From Pegoplata infirma (Eukaryota; Arthropoda; Insecta; Diptera; Anthomyiidae): DNA of 64,000 bases. Positions 34,410-44,229 of this stretch are shown here, one piece after another (the stretch's first letter is position 1; every line of letters starts with the position of its first letter). The DNA is taken from contig OY992537.1 of NCBI GenBank assembly GCA_963921195.1, positions 71,028,979 to 71,092,978 of the forward strand. The letters run 5' to 3'. The translations under genes and the position numbers were made by a program. The notes below the pieces were generated by a model. The model made no database searches, was not told the DNA's origin, and saw only the letters and a list, made by a program, of their open reading frames with translations.

Positions 34410-35090
34410 TGAAATTAGATATGACATATAAGGTTGGAAATGGCAGATAAAAAGATATATGATTTTATTTATAATTGTATCCCGAAAAAAACTTTTAAAA
34501 TTTTCTAAGTCCCGGACAATTAAAAAAAAAAATTAAAAAAATTTCAAGTCCTAAAAAGTTTTATGAAAAATTTTATTGTGCCGTACACAAAATTTTTTTG
34601 GACATTTTTTTTTTTTGTAGTAAAAAAATCATTAAAAATGTTTTTAGGAGAAATTTTATTATTTTGAAGAATTTTTAAGTTCCGAAAAAATGTTTTTAAA
34701 TTTTCTAAGACACAAACATTTTTTGGAATTTTTTAAATCCCTTAAAAATGATTTTAGAAAAAAAATTACAAATTTTTAATAAATTGCTAAGTCCCGAAAA
34801 AATTCCGAAGAATGTAACAAAAACTCTTCTAATTGATAATGTATCCAATCTGATAAAATAATTATTATTTTAACGTTTAAAATTCCAAAAAATTTTACCA
34901 GATTTCATCTAATTTTATAAAAATTTATCTAATTTTAACAGATAAGATATGATTTAATACAATTGGATAGACCCATTTTTGGGATCAAACTTAATCAAAT
35001 TTGATATTATTTTATCAAAAATAATAGAATTTGATATAATCGTATAATATTCGATCCGCCAATTTTCGGATCAAAATTAATATGGATTTA

Positions 35091-35121
35091 AGGAGTGAGA
35101 TCATAAAAATGTTAACACACA
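35091..35121 (+). repeat. Left TIR of the DD37E mariner
   Basis: 31 bp, AGGAGTGAGATCATAAAAAT then GTTAACACACA, exactly the reverse complement of 36356-36386. Preceded by the TA target. Confidence 0.95.
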
Positions 35122-35244
35122 TTTTTGCCTACAACTTTGGTGTAAAGCTTCCAAATTTTTTTTTTTCGGCAGTTTACATTTTAAAAATATGTCAGTTAAT
35201 AAATTAATTTACATCATGAGTTTTAATTTGCAATTTTTTACACA

Positions 35245-36252
35245 ATGGACGATGAAAGAAAAGTGCGTTCAAAAATAATTAAATATTTTCAACAAAACCA
35301 AACATGGACATACAAAAAAATTGCCAAAGAAACTAATGTATGCCGCCAAACAGTTTCAAAAGTGGTAAAAAGGTATCTGGAACACCTAACAATTGAAAGG
35401 AAGCCGGGAACAGGAACAACGACTGGTTATCGTAACATTGGTAAGGCATATAAAGTTAAAAGCATCCTTAAGAGAGCTCCTAACACATCTGGCAGAAAAA
35501 CAGCTCGGTTAGCCCAATGCTCAGACTTTTTTGTACGTAAAGTGAAACGTAAGGCGGGACTAAAGTCCTACAAAGTTCAAAAAGTTCCCGATAGAAACGC
35601 TTTTAAAAATTTGGAGGCCAAAACCAGAGCTAGAAAATTGAAATCAAATTTTATAAAAAAATACAACTGTTGTGTAATGGACGACGAAACTTATGTCCTG
35701 GCTGATTTTGCGCAGCTCCCTGGTCAAGAATTTTATGTTTCCGATGTTCGAGGAAATGTTGCGGAAAAATTTCGGTCAAAAAAGCAAACGAAATTCCCCA
35801 AAAAATTCCTAGTATGGCAAGCCATATGTAGCTGCGGCCAAAGAAGCCAGTCATTTGTGACATCTGGCTCTATAAACAGCGAAATTTATATCAAGGAGTG
35901 TTTGCAGAAGAGACTTCTTCCGTTCTTGAGTCAGCACAATGTATCCACTTACTTTTGGCCCGATTTAGCATCTTGTCACTACAGCAAGAAAGCGCTGGAG
36001 TGGTATAATGATAATAATGTGGTTTTTGTACCAAGAGAGGCAAATCCACCAAACTGCCCGGAGCTCAGGCCAGTGGAGAGATATTGGGCTCTTGTTAAAA
36101 AAGAATTAAAGGGCACAAAAAAGGTCTCCCAGGACATGCAAGATTTCAAACGTAGATGGACCACCTGCTCTAAAAAGGTGACAGAAACTACCATAAAAGC
36201 CTTAATGGGAGGGTTTCCGGAAAAAGTGGATAACTTTGTTCGTAGTGGTTAG
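35245..36252 (+). CDS. Tc1/mariner-family transposase, DD37E type, intact
   Basis: A 335-residue DDE transposase that would bind the element's TIRs, cut at TA sites and reinsert the element in the nucleus. Residues ~1-110 look like a paired-type DNA-binding region with two helix-turn-helix units (KKIAKETNVCRQTVSKVVKR at about 24-43; a second at about 70-107). The catalytic triad is readable: D147 in CVMDDETY, D240 in YFWPDLASCHY and E278 in LRPVERYW. There are 37 residues between the second D and the E, hence DD37E, a spacing known from the ITmD37E lineage of mosquitoes and other insects. Length is normal for the superfamily. The ATG follows an A-rich leader (ACACAATGG), no in-frame stop or frameshift is seen, and AATAAA lies about 50 bases after the stop. 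The frame is less AT-biased than its surroundings. Minus-strand frames at 35651-35863 and 35979-36194 are shadows of it. Confidence 0.95.
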   Translation: MDDERKVRSKIIKYFQQNQTWTYKKIAKETNVCRQTVSKVVKRYLEHLTIERKPGTGTTTGYRNIGKAYKVKSILKRAPNTSGRKTARLAQCSDFFVRKVKRKAGLKSYKVQKVPDRNAFKNLEAKTRARKLKSNFIKKYNCCVMDDETYVLADFAQLPGQEFYVSDVRGNVAEKFRSKKQTKFPKKFLVWQAICSCGQRSQSFVTSGSINSEIYIKECLQKRLLPFLSQHNVSTYFWPDLASCHYSKKALEWYNDNNVVFVPREANPPNCPELRPVERYWALVKKELKGTKKVSQDMQDFKRRWTTCSKKVTETTIKALMGGFPEKVDNFVRSG

Positions 36253-36355
36253 AGTTCCATGCGGTTTTTTTGTTATGATTTTGTATTAAATTTTATTTAA
36301 TAAAAATTTGGTTTGAAGTCTTAAAATTCAGTAGTCTGTTTTTTATTTAACTTTA

Positions 36356-36386
36356 TGTGTGTTAACATTTTTATGATCTCACTCCT
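36356..36386 (-). repeat. Right TIR of the DD37E mariner
   Basis: Exact inverse of the left TIR; followed by TA at 36387-36388. Confidence 0.95.
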
Positions 36387-36493
36387 TACATAAAAGCATA
36401 TCTGTTCATATATAATAAAATATTGCGTCATATAACTTTTTTTTACTCGGGTGGTTATACAAAACTTTTTATTGGATCATATACGATTACATA

Positions 36494-36930
36494 TGATTTT
36501 TGGGAACCCGAGTTCGATTCCCGGCCCAGTCGAGAAAAAAAAGTTTTTTTTTTATTTTTTTTTTTTAAATAGAAAACACTTTTTTATTGCATTTAATTTT
36601 TTTAGAACTAAAAAATTTTCATTTTTGGAATTTTTGCAATCATTTTTAAAAAATTATTTTTCTTTTATATAGTTATATATAACTATATTTGATTTATTAT
36701 AAAATTATCTATAGTTTTTGGGAACCCGAGTTCGCTTCCAGAAAAAAAATATATTTTTTTTTTTTTTAAATAGAAAACACTTTCTTATTGCATTAATTTT
36801 TTTAGAACTTAAAAAAATTTACTTTTTGAATTTTTGCAATCATTTTTAAACATTTATATTGCATTTATATAGTTAATAATAGCTATACTTGGTTTAAATT
36901 ATCCAATTATCAATGATTTTTGAAACCCGA
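36494..36930 (+). repeat. ~218-bp tandem duplication with tRNA-like 3' half
   Basis: A unit starting TTTTTGGGAACCCGAGTTCG recurs 218 bp downstream (36502 and 36720), with a degraded third start near 36920. The first copy contains GAGTTCGATTCCCGGCCC, a near-consensus B box with T-stem pairing, but there is no upstream A box. In the second copy the T arm is broken (GAGTTCGCTTCCAG). Confidence 0.7.
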
Positions 36931-37160
36931 TCTCAAATCTAATTCTGATTTCCTGATTCCATGAAAAATTTCAAATTTATAAGCCAAAGTCTTATTTCAC
37001 TTTGGAAGCCTATGACTTGGTAATAAGGCATACCGCTACATTAAAATTATTGTTTAAGCTTACCATGGAAGCCCCTAATAGCGCTGTACGTCATTCCAAT
37101 TTTTTTTTTTTTTGCAAATTTTATCAAAAATTTTCAAAGTCTTTTTGAAAATTGTGTACA
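36931..37160. other. AT-rich spacer, nothing recognised
   Basis: No TIR, satellite unit or credible frame. Confidence 0.45.
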
Positions 37161-37791
37161 CCCGAGTAAAAAAGAGTTATATATAGCAGTGACAAATTAG
37201 ATCCCAAATATGGTGGACACAATTGTTTCAAATATTATCTTCGGTTATCCTACAAGATCTGAACAGATAGTCTTATATATAATATGATACGTAAAATGGG
37301 TCTATCAGGTTTTATCAGTTTGATCCGGACTGATACAATATAAAATAAATTGAGAATTTAAGACATAAATATATATGGTTAGATATTGCTCTACATAAAG
37401 AACATATTTTTGTATATAACATTACATAAAGTACATATTATTAAATATAATGTTATCTAACTTATATGACGTTATAAGAAGCAATATATGATCAGTTATA
37501 ATGGTTTTAAATTATATTTAATCGTATCAGTTTTCTCCAACTGATATAATTATATAGACCCAATTCACGTATCACATTATATATAAGGTTATCCCGCTAG
37601 ATCATAAAATATACCCGTAGATAATTATTAAAGTAATTGTATCCGCCATATTTGGGATACAATTAGTCATAAACTTTTTTTCTTTTTTTACTAGGGCAAG
37701 TGAATAACATATTTAATTGGATGTAATCATATATTACTATATGTTAGATCAATTTGATATAATTAGATACGATCAATTTATTTAAAACTAA

Positions 37792-38623
37792 AGGCCTAGT
37801 TAGCCGAGAAAACGTAACCGTATCTTTACCCTAACCGTAGCGTATTTATTTAGTGCAATTATCGAAACTTAATAACGTGTCATATGTTTTTGACGTAAAA
37901 AAAAACTTTAACAAACCAAAAAATATATTTTTTGTATTCAGTTATGTTTTCTCGATTTCGTTTTCTTTTTGTACACAACTCCTAAAAATAAAAGCTTGTA
38001 GTAGAAAAAATGGATTTTGAAACTATTTTCATCGGATTGAGCTTCCTCAACCTGTGCAAAATTTATAAAAAAGTGAAAAAATATAGAAGACGTCGCTTCA
38101 GAAGATGGGGTATCCGACCCATCAACAAAGATTTCCAGAAGGCAGCATATTATAAAAAAGTGTTCCTTAAAGTAAAAGAAATGGATGAAGAGGAATTCTT
38201 CAAGCATACGCGAATGAGTCCCAAAATTTTCGATCTGCTGCTCTCATTGATTGGAGATGAGTTAAAAAATAGCATGGATGTTCCCTCCAAACAATAGCAT
38301 GGAGCCACAAATTGGGCAAAATATATATGTAGACTTTAAATTAGTTTGTTTATTTAAATTGAATTAGTGATTTTTCTATTTGTTTTGCACTTTTAGTTTT
38401 GTATCACATTTTTTTTTTTGGAAATAAACAAACCGAAAATCAGCTGTTTACAAATGTCACGTAGAAACGTTGTAAAATTCTAATTTAAACAGGTCGGAAC
38501 GTTCCGTTTACGTGACAATTGAATTCGGTAATCGTTTTCATTAGTTTACGCATATCAAAAACAATCAGCTGACTTTTTACGTTAGGGTTACGGTTACGTT
38601 TTCTCGGCTAACTACTTAGGCCT
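37792..38623 (+). mobile_element. PIF/Harbinger-type element, internally deleted, 832 bp
   Basis: Termini AGGCCTAGTTAGCCGAGAAA and (inverse) AGGCCTAAGTAGTTAGCCGA, with a 4-bp indel, continuing as ACGTAACCGTA. The flanking 3-bp repeat is TAA (37789-37791, 38624-38626), as expected of TWA-targeting PIF/Harbinger elements. It keeps only the start of the nuclease gene. Confidence 0.88.
38010..38297 (+). pseudogene. N-terminal fragment of a PIF/Harbinger (HARBI1-like) nuclease
   Basis: A 95-residue frame starting at ATG 38010. Residues ~26-80 read RRRRFRRWGIRPINKDFQ, then KVKEMDEEEFFKHTRMSP and KIFDLLLSLIGDEL, which is the conserved N-terminal region of Harbinger-type nucleases (basic stretch, W-RPIN, MxxxxFxxLLxLIG). 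It stops after SMDVPSKQ, long before any catalytic DDE residue, whereas full proteins are usually 350-450 residues. It cannot be catalytically active. A short DNA-binding or dominant peptide is possible but unsupported. The element that contains it is the source of the truncation (internal deletion), not a nonsense mutation. Confidence 0.85.
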
Positions 38624-38653
38624 TAAGTCTTTTAAAGTTGTTATTTGCTAACA

Positions 38654-38725
38654 ACGTCCGCTGGTCTAGAGGGTAGAGATTGCGATTACAAAACGGAAGA
38701 CTTGTGGTTCTAATCCCCGTCCGTT
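38654..38725 (+). other. tRNA-like sequence, third type
   Basis: GTCCGCTGGTCTAGAGGGTA has a good A box (TGGTCTAGAGG), and about 40 bases later GTGGTTCTAATCCCCG is a near-perfect B box. Anticodon and acceptor stems do not pair well, so it is probably a tRNA relic. It sits directly right of the Harbinger element inside an AT-rich MITE. Confidence 0.6.
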
Positions 38726-38864
38726 CGAAGTTTTTTTTTTTTTATTTATTTTCAGTTTGACATTATTATATCTAAAAATAAATCTAAAAACAGAAACATT
38801 TTTTGGATAAAAATGTATCCAATAATTTTTTTATAAAATCAAGATATCAGATATTAAAAGATAA

Positions 38865-39150
38865 CTTTGGCGCGGCCAAATTTCGGATGAAATTACATTA
38901 TATAATATCCAATTTAATATAAAATCATGATTTTGGATATTTTAAGATAACTTTGGCGCGGCCAATTTCCGGATGAAATTACATCTTATCATGTTATATT
39001 TAATACAAAATCATGATAATAGATAATTTGGGATAACTTTGGCGCGGCCAATTTCCGGATGAAATCACATACAATCAAATATTAAACTGTAACTTCATAT
39101 ATTATAAGATGTTATGAGATAACTTTGGCGCGGCCAATTTTCGGATGAAA
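38865..39150 (+). repeat. Four tandem ~76-86-bp repeats with a GC-rich core
   Basis: AGATAACTTTGGCGCGGCCA, then ATTTCCGGATGAAATTACAT, recurs with starts near 38871, 38947, 39033 and 39119 (spacings 76, 86, 86). The core stays almost unchanged while the AT linkers drift. The core contains TTTGGCGCG, which fits an E2F-type consensus, but no function is shown. Confidence 0.85.
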
Positions 39151-39444
39151 TTTAGCAAAATCAGATCTAATAAATTATATATAATTTTATAAGATAACAT
39201 GTTTTACCATACAATTTTTTTTTACTCGGGTAGAAAAAAATGGTATAATTTACGAAAAATGTTTTAACAAACCGAAATTTAAAATCCTACTGATGATAAC
39301 ACTAACTGGAGTGTTTGAAACCGGTATGAGAATACCAGAAATGTCTATAATTTTTAGAATTTCAATTTTTCTTCTGCATTTTTTCAACTTGAACCCAAAT
39401 ATAAATTAGAGCCCGAGCTCGATCTGTAATTGCAGCAAAAATCA

Positions 39445-39510
39445 AATAAATCTGAAAGTTTTTTTATACGAAAAAAGTCTCAGAATCTGAAACTTTATCT
39501 ATATGAAAAA
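39445..39510 (-). repeat. 35-bp repeat remnant split by a Helitron-like element
   Basis: TCTGAAAGTTTTTTTATACG and CAGAATCTGAAACTTTATCT. It continues at 40893 once the element at 39511-40892 is removed. Confidence 0.75.
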
Positions 39511-39659
39511 CTAGCTATACCCGGTCCGCGTTGCTGGCCCTAAGAAAAACACTGTTTTATATTGCATCTTAATTAGTGTCGGACAAAATTAAAGCACGGG
39601 TCCGAGTCCAGCTAGTAACCACCCTCGGTAAGCACAATCTATAGAGAAAGCTCAACAAA

Positions 39660-39706
39660 ATCTGTTCAGCCGTTGCTGAACAGATTTTGTTCAGCAACGG
39701 CTGAAC
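39660..39706. repeat. Small perfect palindrome in the Helitron-like element
   Basis: TGTTCAGCCGTTGCTGAACA is followed by its inverse GTTCAGCAACGGCTGAACA; AAAATCT flanks repeat as well. It can extrude as a cruciform. Confidence 0.85.
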
Positions 39707-40135
39707 AAAATCTATGCTCCTTGTAGGAGTAAAAGGAACAAATATATATATATCGAATCGTGACAGTCTAAAGTTCCATGCTGCATCCTCGATTAGTACT
39801 ATCTGTGCTGCAAGTTCCATTGACATCAGTTTTGCCGTTTTTCTGTGATTGCGAAAGAGGAGGAAATAACTTTTTATTTATGAAAAACGGGAGTGACATG
39901 TTATACCCTTTTGCCGATTTTACAATTGTGGTTAGTTTGAGTAGTACAAAGGGCGTTGCAATTTTGATTCATTTATCCAACAACGATCTTATATGGCCTA
40001 CATATACACTTGGTTAGCACTGTTTGTAGTGAAATTGTCAAGAGAATCGGTTCAGCTGAGTGATTGTACAAAGGGGTGTGTCATTTTACGCCCCTTTTCC
40101 AATCGTACTATAACATGTCCTATCAACGACGGGTT

Positions 40136-40243
40136 CAGAGGGGGGCCCAACAACAACAACAATTTTTATTTTTTTATATTTATTTAAAAACACAAATCTC
40201 ATGAAAAGAACAACAATTTTTTGTTGTTGTTGTTGTTGGGCCC
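40136..40243. repeat. Hairpin with CAA/TTG microsatellite arms
   Basis: GGGGGGCCCAACAACAACAA at the left and TTGTTGTTGTTGTTGGGCCC at the right can pair over ~22 bp around an AT-rich loop. CAG...CTG at the outer edges looks like a minimal hAT-type MITE, but no 8-bp duplication was seen. Confidence 0.7.
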
Positions 40244-40892
40244 TGAAAAAACAATCCTGCTTACGTGTGTCTGTCCTATAATTCCGCACTGGTGCTGAAA
40301 ATTTAATTAAAATCGAATCAACAGTTTTGCGTTATTGGGGAGCATGCAGAAATAACATTCAATACAAAGGGCATGGCATTTTACGCCCGTTTGTCCGATC
40401 ACGCTCTAATTTGGCACATAGTTAGTACTTGGTTAGTACTATCGTTGGTTTATATTTCATCAAAATCGGTGCATTCGTTTTTTATATATAGATGTCATTA
40501 ATGGTGCAATGTAAAAATTCGATTTTGGCCACTCCTCCGCCCACAGGCAAAAAAGCATGGCATTTTAAGCCCACTTGTCCCATCACGCTCTAATTTGGCA
40601 TAAAGTTAGTACTCGGTTAGTACTATCTTTGGTTTAAATTTCATCAAAATCGGTCCATCCGTTTTTTATATATATATGTCATTATTGGTGCAATGTAAAA
40701 ATTCGATTTTGCCACGCCCCTCCGCCCACACGCAAAAAATCAAAAGTCTGACCGCATTGTTACACATTGTTACTCCCTGGGCTATTCTGAATATTCCCTG
40801 AAAATTTCATCAATATCGGTCCAGCCGTGTATGAGTCCATACGGAACATACATACATACACACATACATACATCCATTTTTATAAATATAGA

Positions 40893-41705
40893 ATGTCTCA
40901 GAATCTGAAATTTTTTCTATACGAAAAATGTCTCAGAATCTGCGATAATTTCTTTACGAAAAAAGTTTTAAAAGCTGAGCATAATGTCTTGGTATTTGAG
41001 ATTTTTTTATGCGAAAATCGTCTAAGATCTGAGAGTTCTTCAATACGAAATATGTCTCCGAATCTGAGACTTTTTTGCGAAAAACGTCTCAGAGTCTGAG
41101 ACTTTTGTATACGGAATATGTTTTAGAATCTTAGACTTTTTCTATACGGAAAATGTCGCCGAATCTGAGACTTTTTCTATATGGAAAATGTCTCAGGATC
41201 TGAGACTTTTTCTGTACGGAAAATGTTTCAGAGTCTGAGACGAAAAATGTTTTAGAATTTGAGAATTTTTCTACACGAAAAATTTTACAGAATCTGAGAA
41301 TTTTTCTATACGAGACATGCCTCAGAATCTGAGACTTTTTCGATACGAAAAATGTCTTAGAAGCTGAGACTTTTTCTAAATGAAAAATGAATCAGAATGT
41401 GAGATTTTTTCTATACAACAAATGTCTCAGAATCTGAGACTTTTCATACTATAAGTGTCTCAAAATCTGATTGCGAGACTTTTTATTGTGGCAAAACTTT
41501 TATAAACATTCGACTTTTAAAATCTAATAATCTGAAACTTTTTCTGTACGAAAAATATTTCACAATCTGAAACGTTTTATGTAGGAAAAACTTTTATGGA
41601 TTTGAGACTTTTGATGTAGGACAAATTTCTCCTATAGAAAAGTCTCAGATGTATACGAAAAATTTGTTAGATTTTGAGAATGTTTCTGTTAGAAAATGTT
41701 AAATT
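40893..41705 (-). repeat. Degenerate 35-bp repeat tract
   Basis: More than 20 units of CAGAATCTGAGACTTTTTCT and ATACGAAAAATGTCT type, in opposite orientation to the main satellite. It ends ~120 bp before the right hAT TIR at 41825. Confidence 0.85.
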
Positions 41706-41830
41706 TTCTTAAACAAAATGTTGCTCCATTTTTGCTTATAAGCGAATTTATTATCATTTCGGGAGCCCCTTAGGTCGGGGGCCCTGGGCACGTGTCCAGT
41801 GTGCCTAATTCTTAATTCGGTACTGCAGAC

Positions 41831-41906
41831 ATTCAGTAGATAATAAGTTCTCCTAGGTTTTGCACAACTTCCATCTACTTCCGGGAGTAGTTCTTATCTA
41901 CTGAAT
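41831..41906. repeat. Short inverted repeat
   Basis: ATTCAGTAGATAATAAG and CTTATCTACTGAAT are complementary and ~45 bp apart, with CTCCTAGG/CCGGGAG inside. It overlaps the right target duplication of the 11.3-kb segment. Confidence 0.7.
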
Positions 41907-41918
41907 ATCTCGTTAGTT

Positions 41919-42832
41919 AAAATGCAAAACGCCCTAACTAGCAAATAATTCAAAATCAGTTTTTTGGTCGGTTTTGGATTATTTTATTAACATACACGTC
42001 TCCTCAAAAAATTAGGGCTTCATAATAAAAATGATCGATTTCATAGCCAAAATTGAAAAACATGTGATTTGGGAAATCGCTAATCGACGTAACTAAAAAA
42101 AACTTTTTTAATATTTTTATTGATTTTAATTCAAATTTAACAAAGATATTAACAAATTTAAAATATCAATTAATATTGTTCTTTGCTTCTCCTGCAAAAT
42201 TAATAAAATTTTACTTATAAGGGAAGTAGTAGTAGTAGTAATTCTTTATTAAATAATGTATCTCAACCCTTATGAACCGATTTGCATGAAACGAAAAATA
42301 TATATAAAGGAGACAATTCTAAGGTTGGGGTGTCTCGGCTTATCGGCCATATCGGGGATTTAGGGGTTCCAAACATGTATCAAAAAATGGCGCAAAAATC
42401 GTTTTTTGGATTTTCAGCCATTTCTTTCTAAGAAACTATATGATGTTTACATATGAGAGGAAATGTTTTTTTAATGCCTATCCAACTGTGGTATAACCTT
42501 GTAAAAGTTTGGCTTCGTTAAATACTTTTTTCATGAAAATGTGTAAATTTTAGGGGTATTTATATAAAGACATAGGCCTACGATATCCATATGAATACGA
42601 AATAATCTTTATTAAATTTAAGTCGACACGTATTTTTTCTCTAGATGATATTCCGGTTAGTTCGGGAGTTATTGAAATTTTCCCGGAGGTCGACATTGTT
42701 TCATAAGTGGATATGGCCGATAACACCAGACACCTCAACCTTAAAATCGTCTCTGTTATATATATTTTAAGTTTCAGGCAAATCGGTTCATTAGGGTTGA
42801 GATACTTCTCTTGTTAGGGCCTTTTGCATTTT
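41919..42832. mobile_element. TIR element (AAAATGCAAAACGCCCTAAC) enclosing a foldback core
   Basis: Left AAAATGCAAAACGCCCTAAC and right GTTAGGGCCTTTTGCATTTT are inverted with one or two mismatches. A foldback of the CAAGGGAAGTATCTCAACCC family (42219-42812) occupies the right two thirds. Non-coding; the frame at 42550-42738 translates an arm. Confidence 0.7.
42219..42812. mobile_element. Foldback element, copy A (family of 56705-57291)
   Basis: TATCTCAACCCTTATGAACC at 42259 is mirrored by GGTTCATTAGGGTTGAGATA near 42785; inner blocks AAGGTTGGGGTGTCTCGGCT and CATATCGG are also mirrored. The left terminus is disturbed by a ~32-bp insertion including GTAGTAGTAGTAATTC. Confidence 0.8.
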
Positions 42833-43458
42833 CTTTGACGATCTATATACATTTGCATGTCGCGAAAGGTAATGAGCTTAGAGCTGAATTTCTATGAATT
42901 CGGGAGTAGAAAAGAAAGGGTTTTTACTTCTGTTTTTTGTTGTATTTGATTACATTTGTTATAGTTTTAAAGCACTCCGCTAGGAACTGGTAATGACTTT
43001 TTTTGCTGGGAAATATTAGGGAGGTACGTTTTTCAAATAATATGTCTGTTCGTTTACCCAAATTTCTTACTATTTTTACTACAACGCACAGTGAAAAAAT
43101 AATTTTTAAGATTTGATGTATTAAATCTTTCAATTCCCACTTTCGTTTCTTAAAATTTCCAAAAATATGATTTTTCACAATTTTTGCTGCCAAGCCCACC
43201 AGAAATCCGATGTTAACCCACTTCGATCCTCGATTCGATTTTTCGAACAGTAGAGAACACCTTTTTCAAAAAAATATTTATGAATGAAAGAGGTGAAATT
43301 TCGGGTAAATATGGTTTCGAATGTTAAGTCTCATATTTCTGCAATTAAAAAAAAAATATCCCCGCCTGACCCCCGCAATTTATATGCCCATGAAATGCAA
43401 ATCAGCACAGAAATTGTTTAAAGCAAAAACGAAATTTTTTTTTATTTTCGGCTTTTAA
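42833..43458. other. AT-rich DNA, no gene
   Basis: TTTTTTTGCTGGGAAA near 42995 is a CCCAGCAAAAA-type terminus without visible partner. A 91-codon frame at 42924-43199 (minus) has no recognisable domain. Confidence 0.4.
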
Positions 43459-43978
43459 TTTTTATACCCTCCAACCTCAGTATGGGGGTGTACTCACTTT
43501 GTCATTTCGTGTGTAACATCATCGAAATATCGGTCTAGGACTCCATAAAGTATATATATTATTGATCACTGATCGATTCTAAGACATTCTAGCGATGTCC
43601 GTCCGTCCGTCTGTCCGTCTGTAGAAGACACGATACAGTCCAAACTAAACGAGCTAGACTTCCGAAGTTTGGCACGAATATGTCTTATATTCCTAGGCAG
43701 GTTAAGTTCGGAAATGGGCAAAATCGGACCAAGGGGAAAAAAGTTCCCCCTTGGAAAACTAAACCCACCCAAGAAAAAACGCATTTTTTGCAGGGTTTTT
43801 GTAGTTTTGCTAAGCAAATGCAACATTCTTATCCCAGAAGAAGTTCAAAATCGTAAGGGAAAGGTGCCCCCTCCCAAAAAAAAAAAAAAAAGAGACGCCC
43901 CTGGATTTTTTTTACATTTTGGAGGATAAAAAAGATTCGGCACAGCCGAATGTAACACTCTCTCTTGTTTTGACTAAT
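43459..43978 (-). mobile_element. mini-me/DINE-1-type repeat, copy 4
   Basis: TTTATACCCTCCAACCTCAG at the left, then TCATTTCGTGTGTAACATCA, TA stretch ATAAAGTATATATATTATTG, core with CTAGCGATGTCCGTCCG, a short GTCC/GTCT run (43595-43622), and GATTCGGCACAGCCGAATGT near the right end. Opposed frames at 43566-43929 are repeat translations. Confidence 0.8.
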
Positions 43979-44229
43979 TTAATTTTTTTTTAGGTTTAAT
44001 TTATTGTCAAATTCCATTAAATTGAATTATTTTGAAAATATTTATTTTAAAAATAATTAAATAAATTAATAAAATTGATCAAAATATTAAAAGAATACAC
44101 CCGAATTGAGCGCATTATCATATATGAAGGATTCCAAAATTTTTGAAAACAAAAAAAACACTTTTTCGACCTTACCTATTTTAATTTGCATAAAAATTTT
44201 AATTTGCATAAAAATTCTCGAGATCTGTG
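43979..44229. other. AT-rich spacer
   Basis: Contains two adjacent copies of TTTTAATTTGCATAAAAATT (44178-44217). No gene. Confidence 0.5.

Larger units (their letters stand above)
35091..36386 (+). mobile_element. Complete Tc1/mariner (DD37E) transposon, 1296 bp
   Basis: Perfect 31-bp TIRs at 35091-35121 and 36356-36386, beginning AGGAGTGAGATCATAAAAAT, flanked by a TA target duplication (35089-35090, 36387-36388). A single uninterrupted transposase frame fills 78% of the element, with ~120 bp on either side. No decay is visible in ends or frame, so the copy is young and may be autonomous. It is inserted in a CCCGAGTAAAAA-type MITE. Confidence 0.95.
33329..36451. mobile_element. CCCGAGTAAAAA-type MITE split by two younger elements
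   Basis: Left terminus CCCGAGTAAAAAAGATTTGA; right terminus TTTTTTTTACTCGGG ending at 36451. A TACACAG-type MITE (33503-34409) and a complete mariner (35091-36386) lie inside. Removing them leaves ~920 bp of ATATA-rich sequence typical of this family. Pairing of the two ends is inferred. Confidence 0.6.
37161..39230. mobile_element. CCCGAGTAAAAA-type MITE region, one or two copies
   Basis: Left terminus CCCGAGTAAAAAAGAGTTAT at 37161. TTTTTTTACTAGGGCAAG near 37696 is a mutated right terminus, and a clean one (TTTTTTTACTCGGG) ends at 39230. Either a single element or a short copy (37161-37696) next to a right end that lost its partner. The Harbinger relic, a tRNA-like block and the 86-bp repeats lie between. 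Confidence 0.55.
39511..40892 (-). mobile_element. Helitron-like non-autonomous element, 1.38 kb
   Basis: On the minus strand it starts TCTATATTTATAAAAATGGA and ends GCGGACCGGGTATAGCTAG, followed by T, with no target duplication; the host 35-bp repeat reads across the empty site. These ends are those of the widespread Lep1-like insect Helitrons. The interior contains three diverged tandem segments (GCATGGCATTTTACGCCC, CATCAAAATCGGTCCATCCG, from ~40080 to ~40720), a CATA microsatellite near 40850, and a small insertion of CAA/TTG hairpin DNA at 40136-40243. Frames at 39569-40289 are not genes. Confidence 0.75.
30482..41825. mobile_element. 11.3-kb segment bounded by a second hAT-type TIR
   Basis: The left end CCGGGCCGCATTGAGG and the reverse complement of the right end, CAGTACCGAATTAAG, match at about 10 of 15 positions; differences are mostly transitions. 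Both are followed by a GGGCCCTGGGCAC block (30508 and inverted at 41780). The flanks carry a perfect 8-bp duplication CAGACATT (30474-30481, 41826-41833). This supports one old hAT insertion now filled with younger elements: repeat X, CCCGAGTAAAAA MITEs, a mariner, a Harbinger relic, a Helitron-like element and 35-bp repeats. No hAT transposase survives. Confidence 0.7.

Noticed and set aside
39569..40289. Several 64-85-codon frames on both strands
   Set aside because: All lie inside the Helitron-like element and its internal repeats; they overlap antisense and show no Rep or helicase motif.
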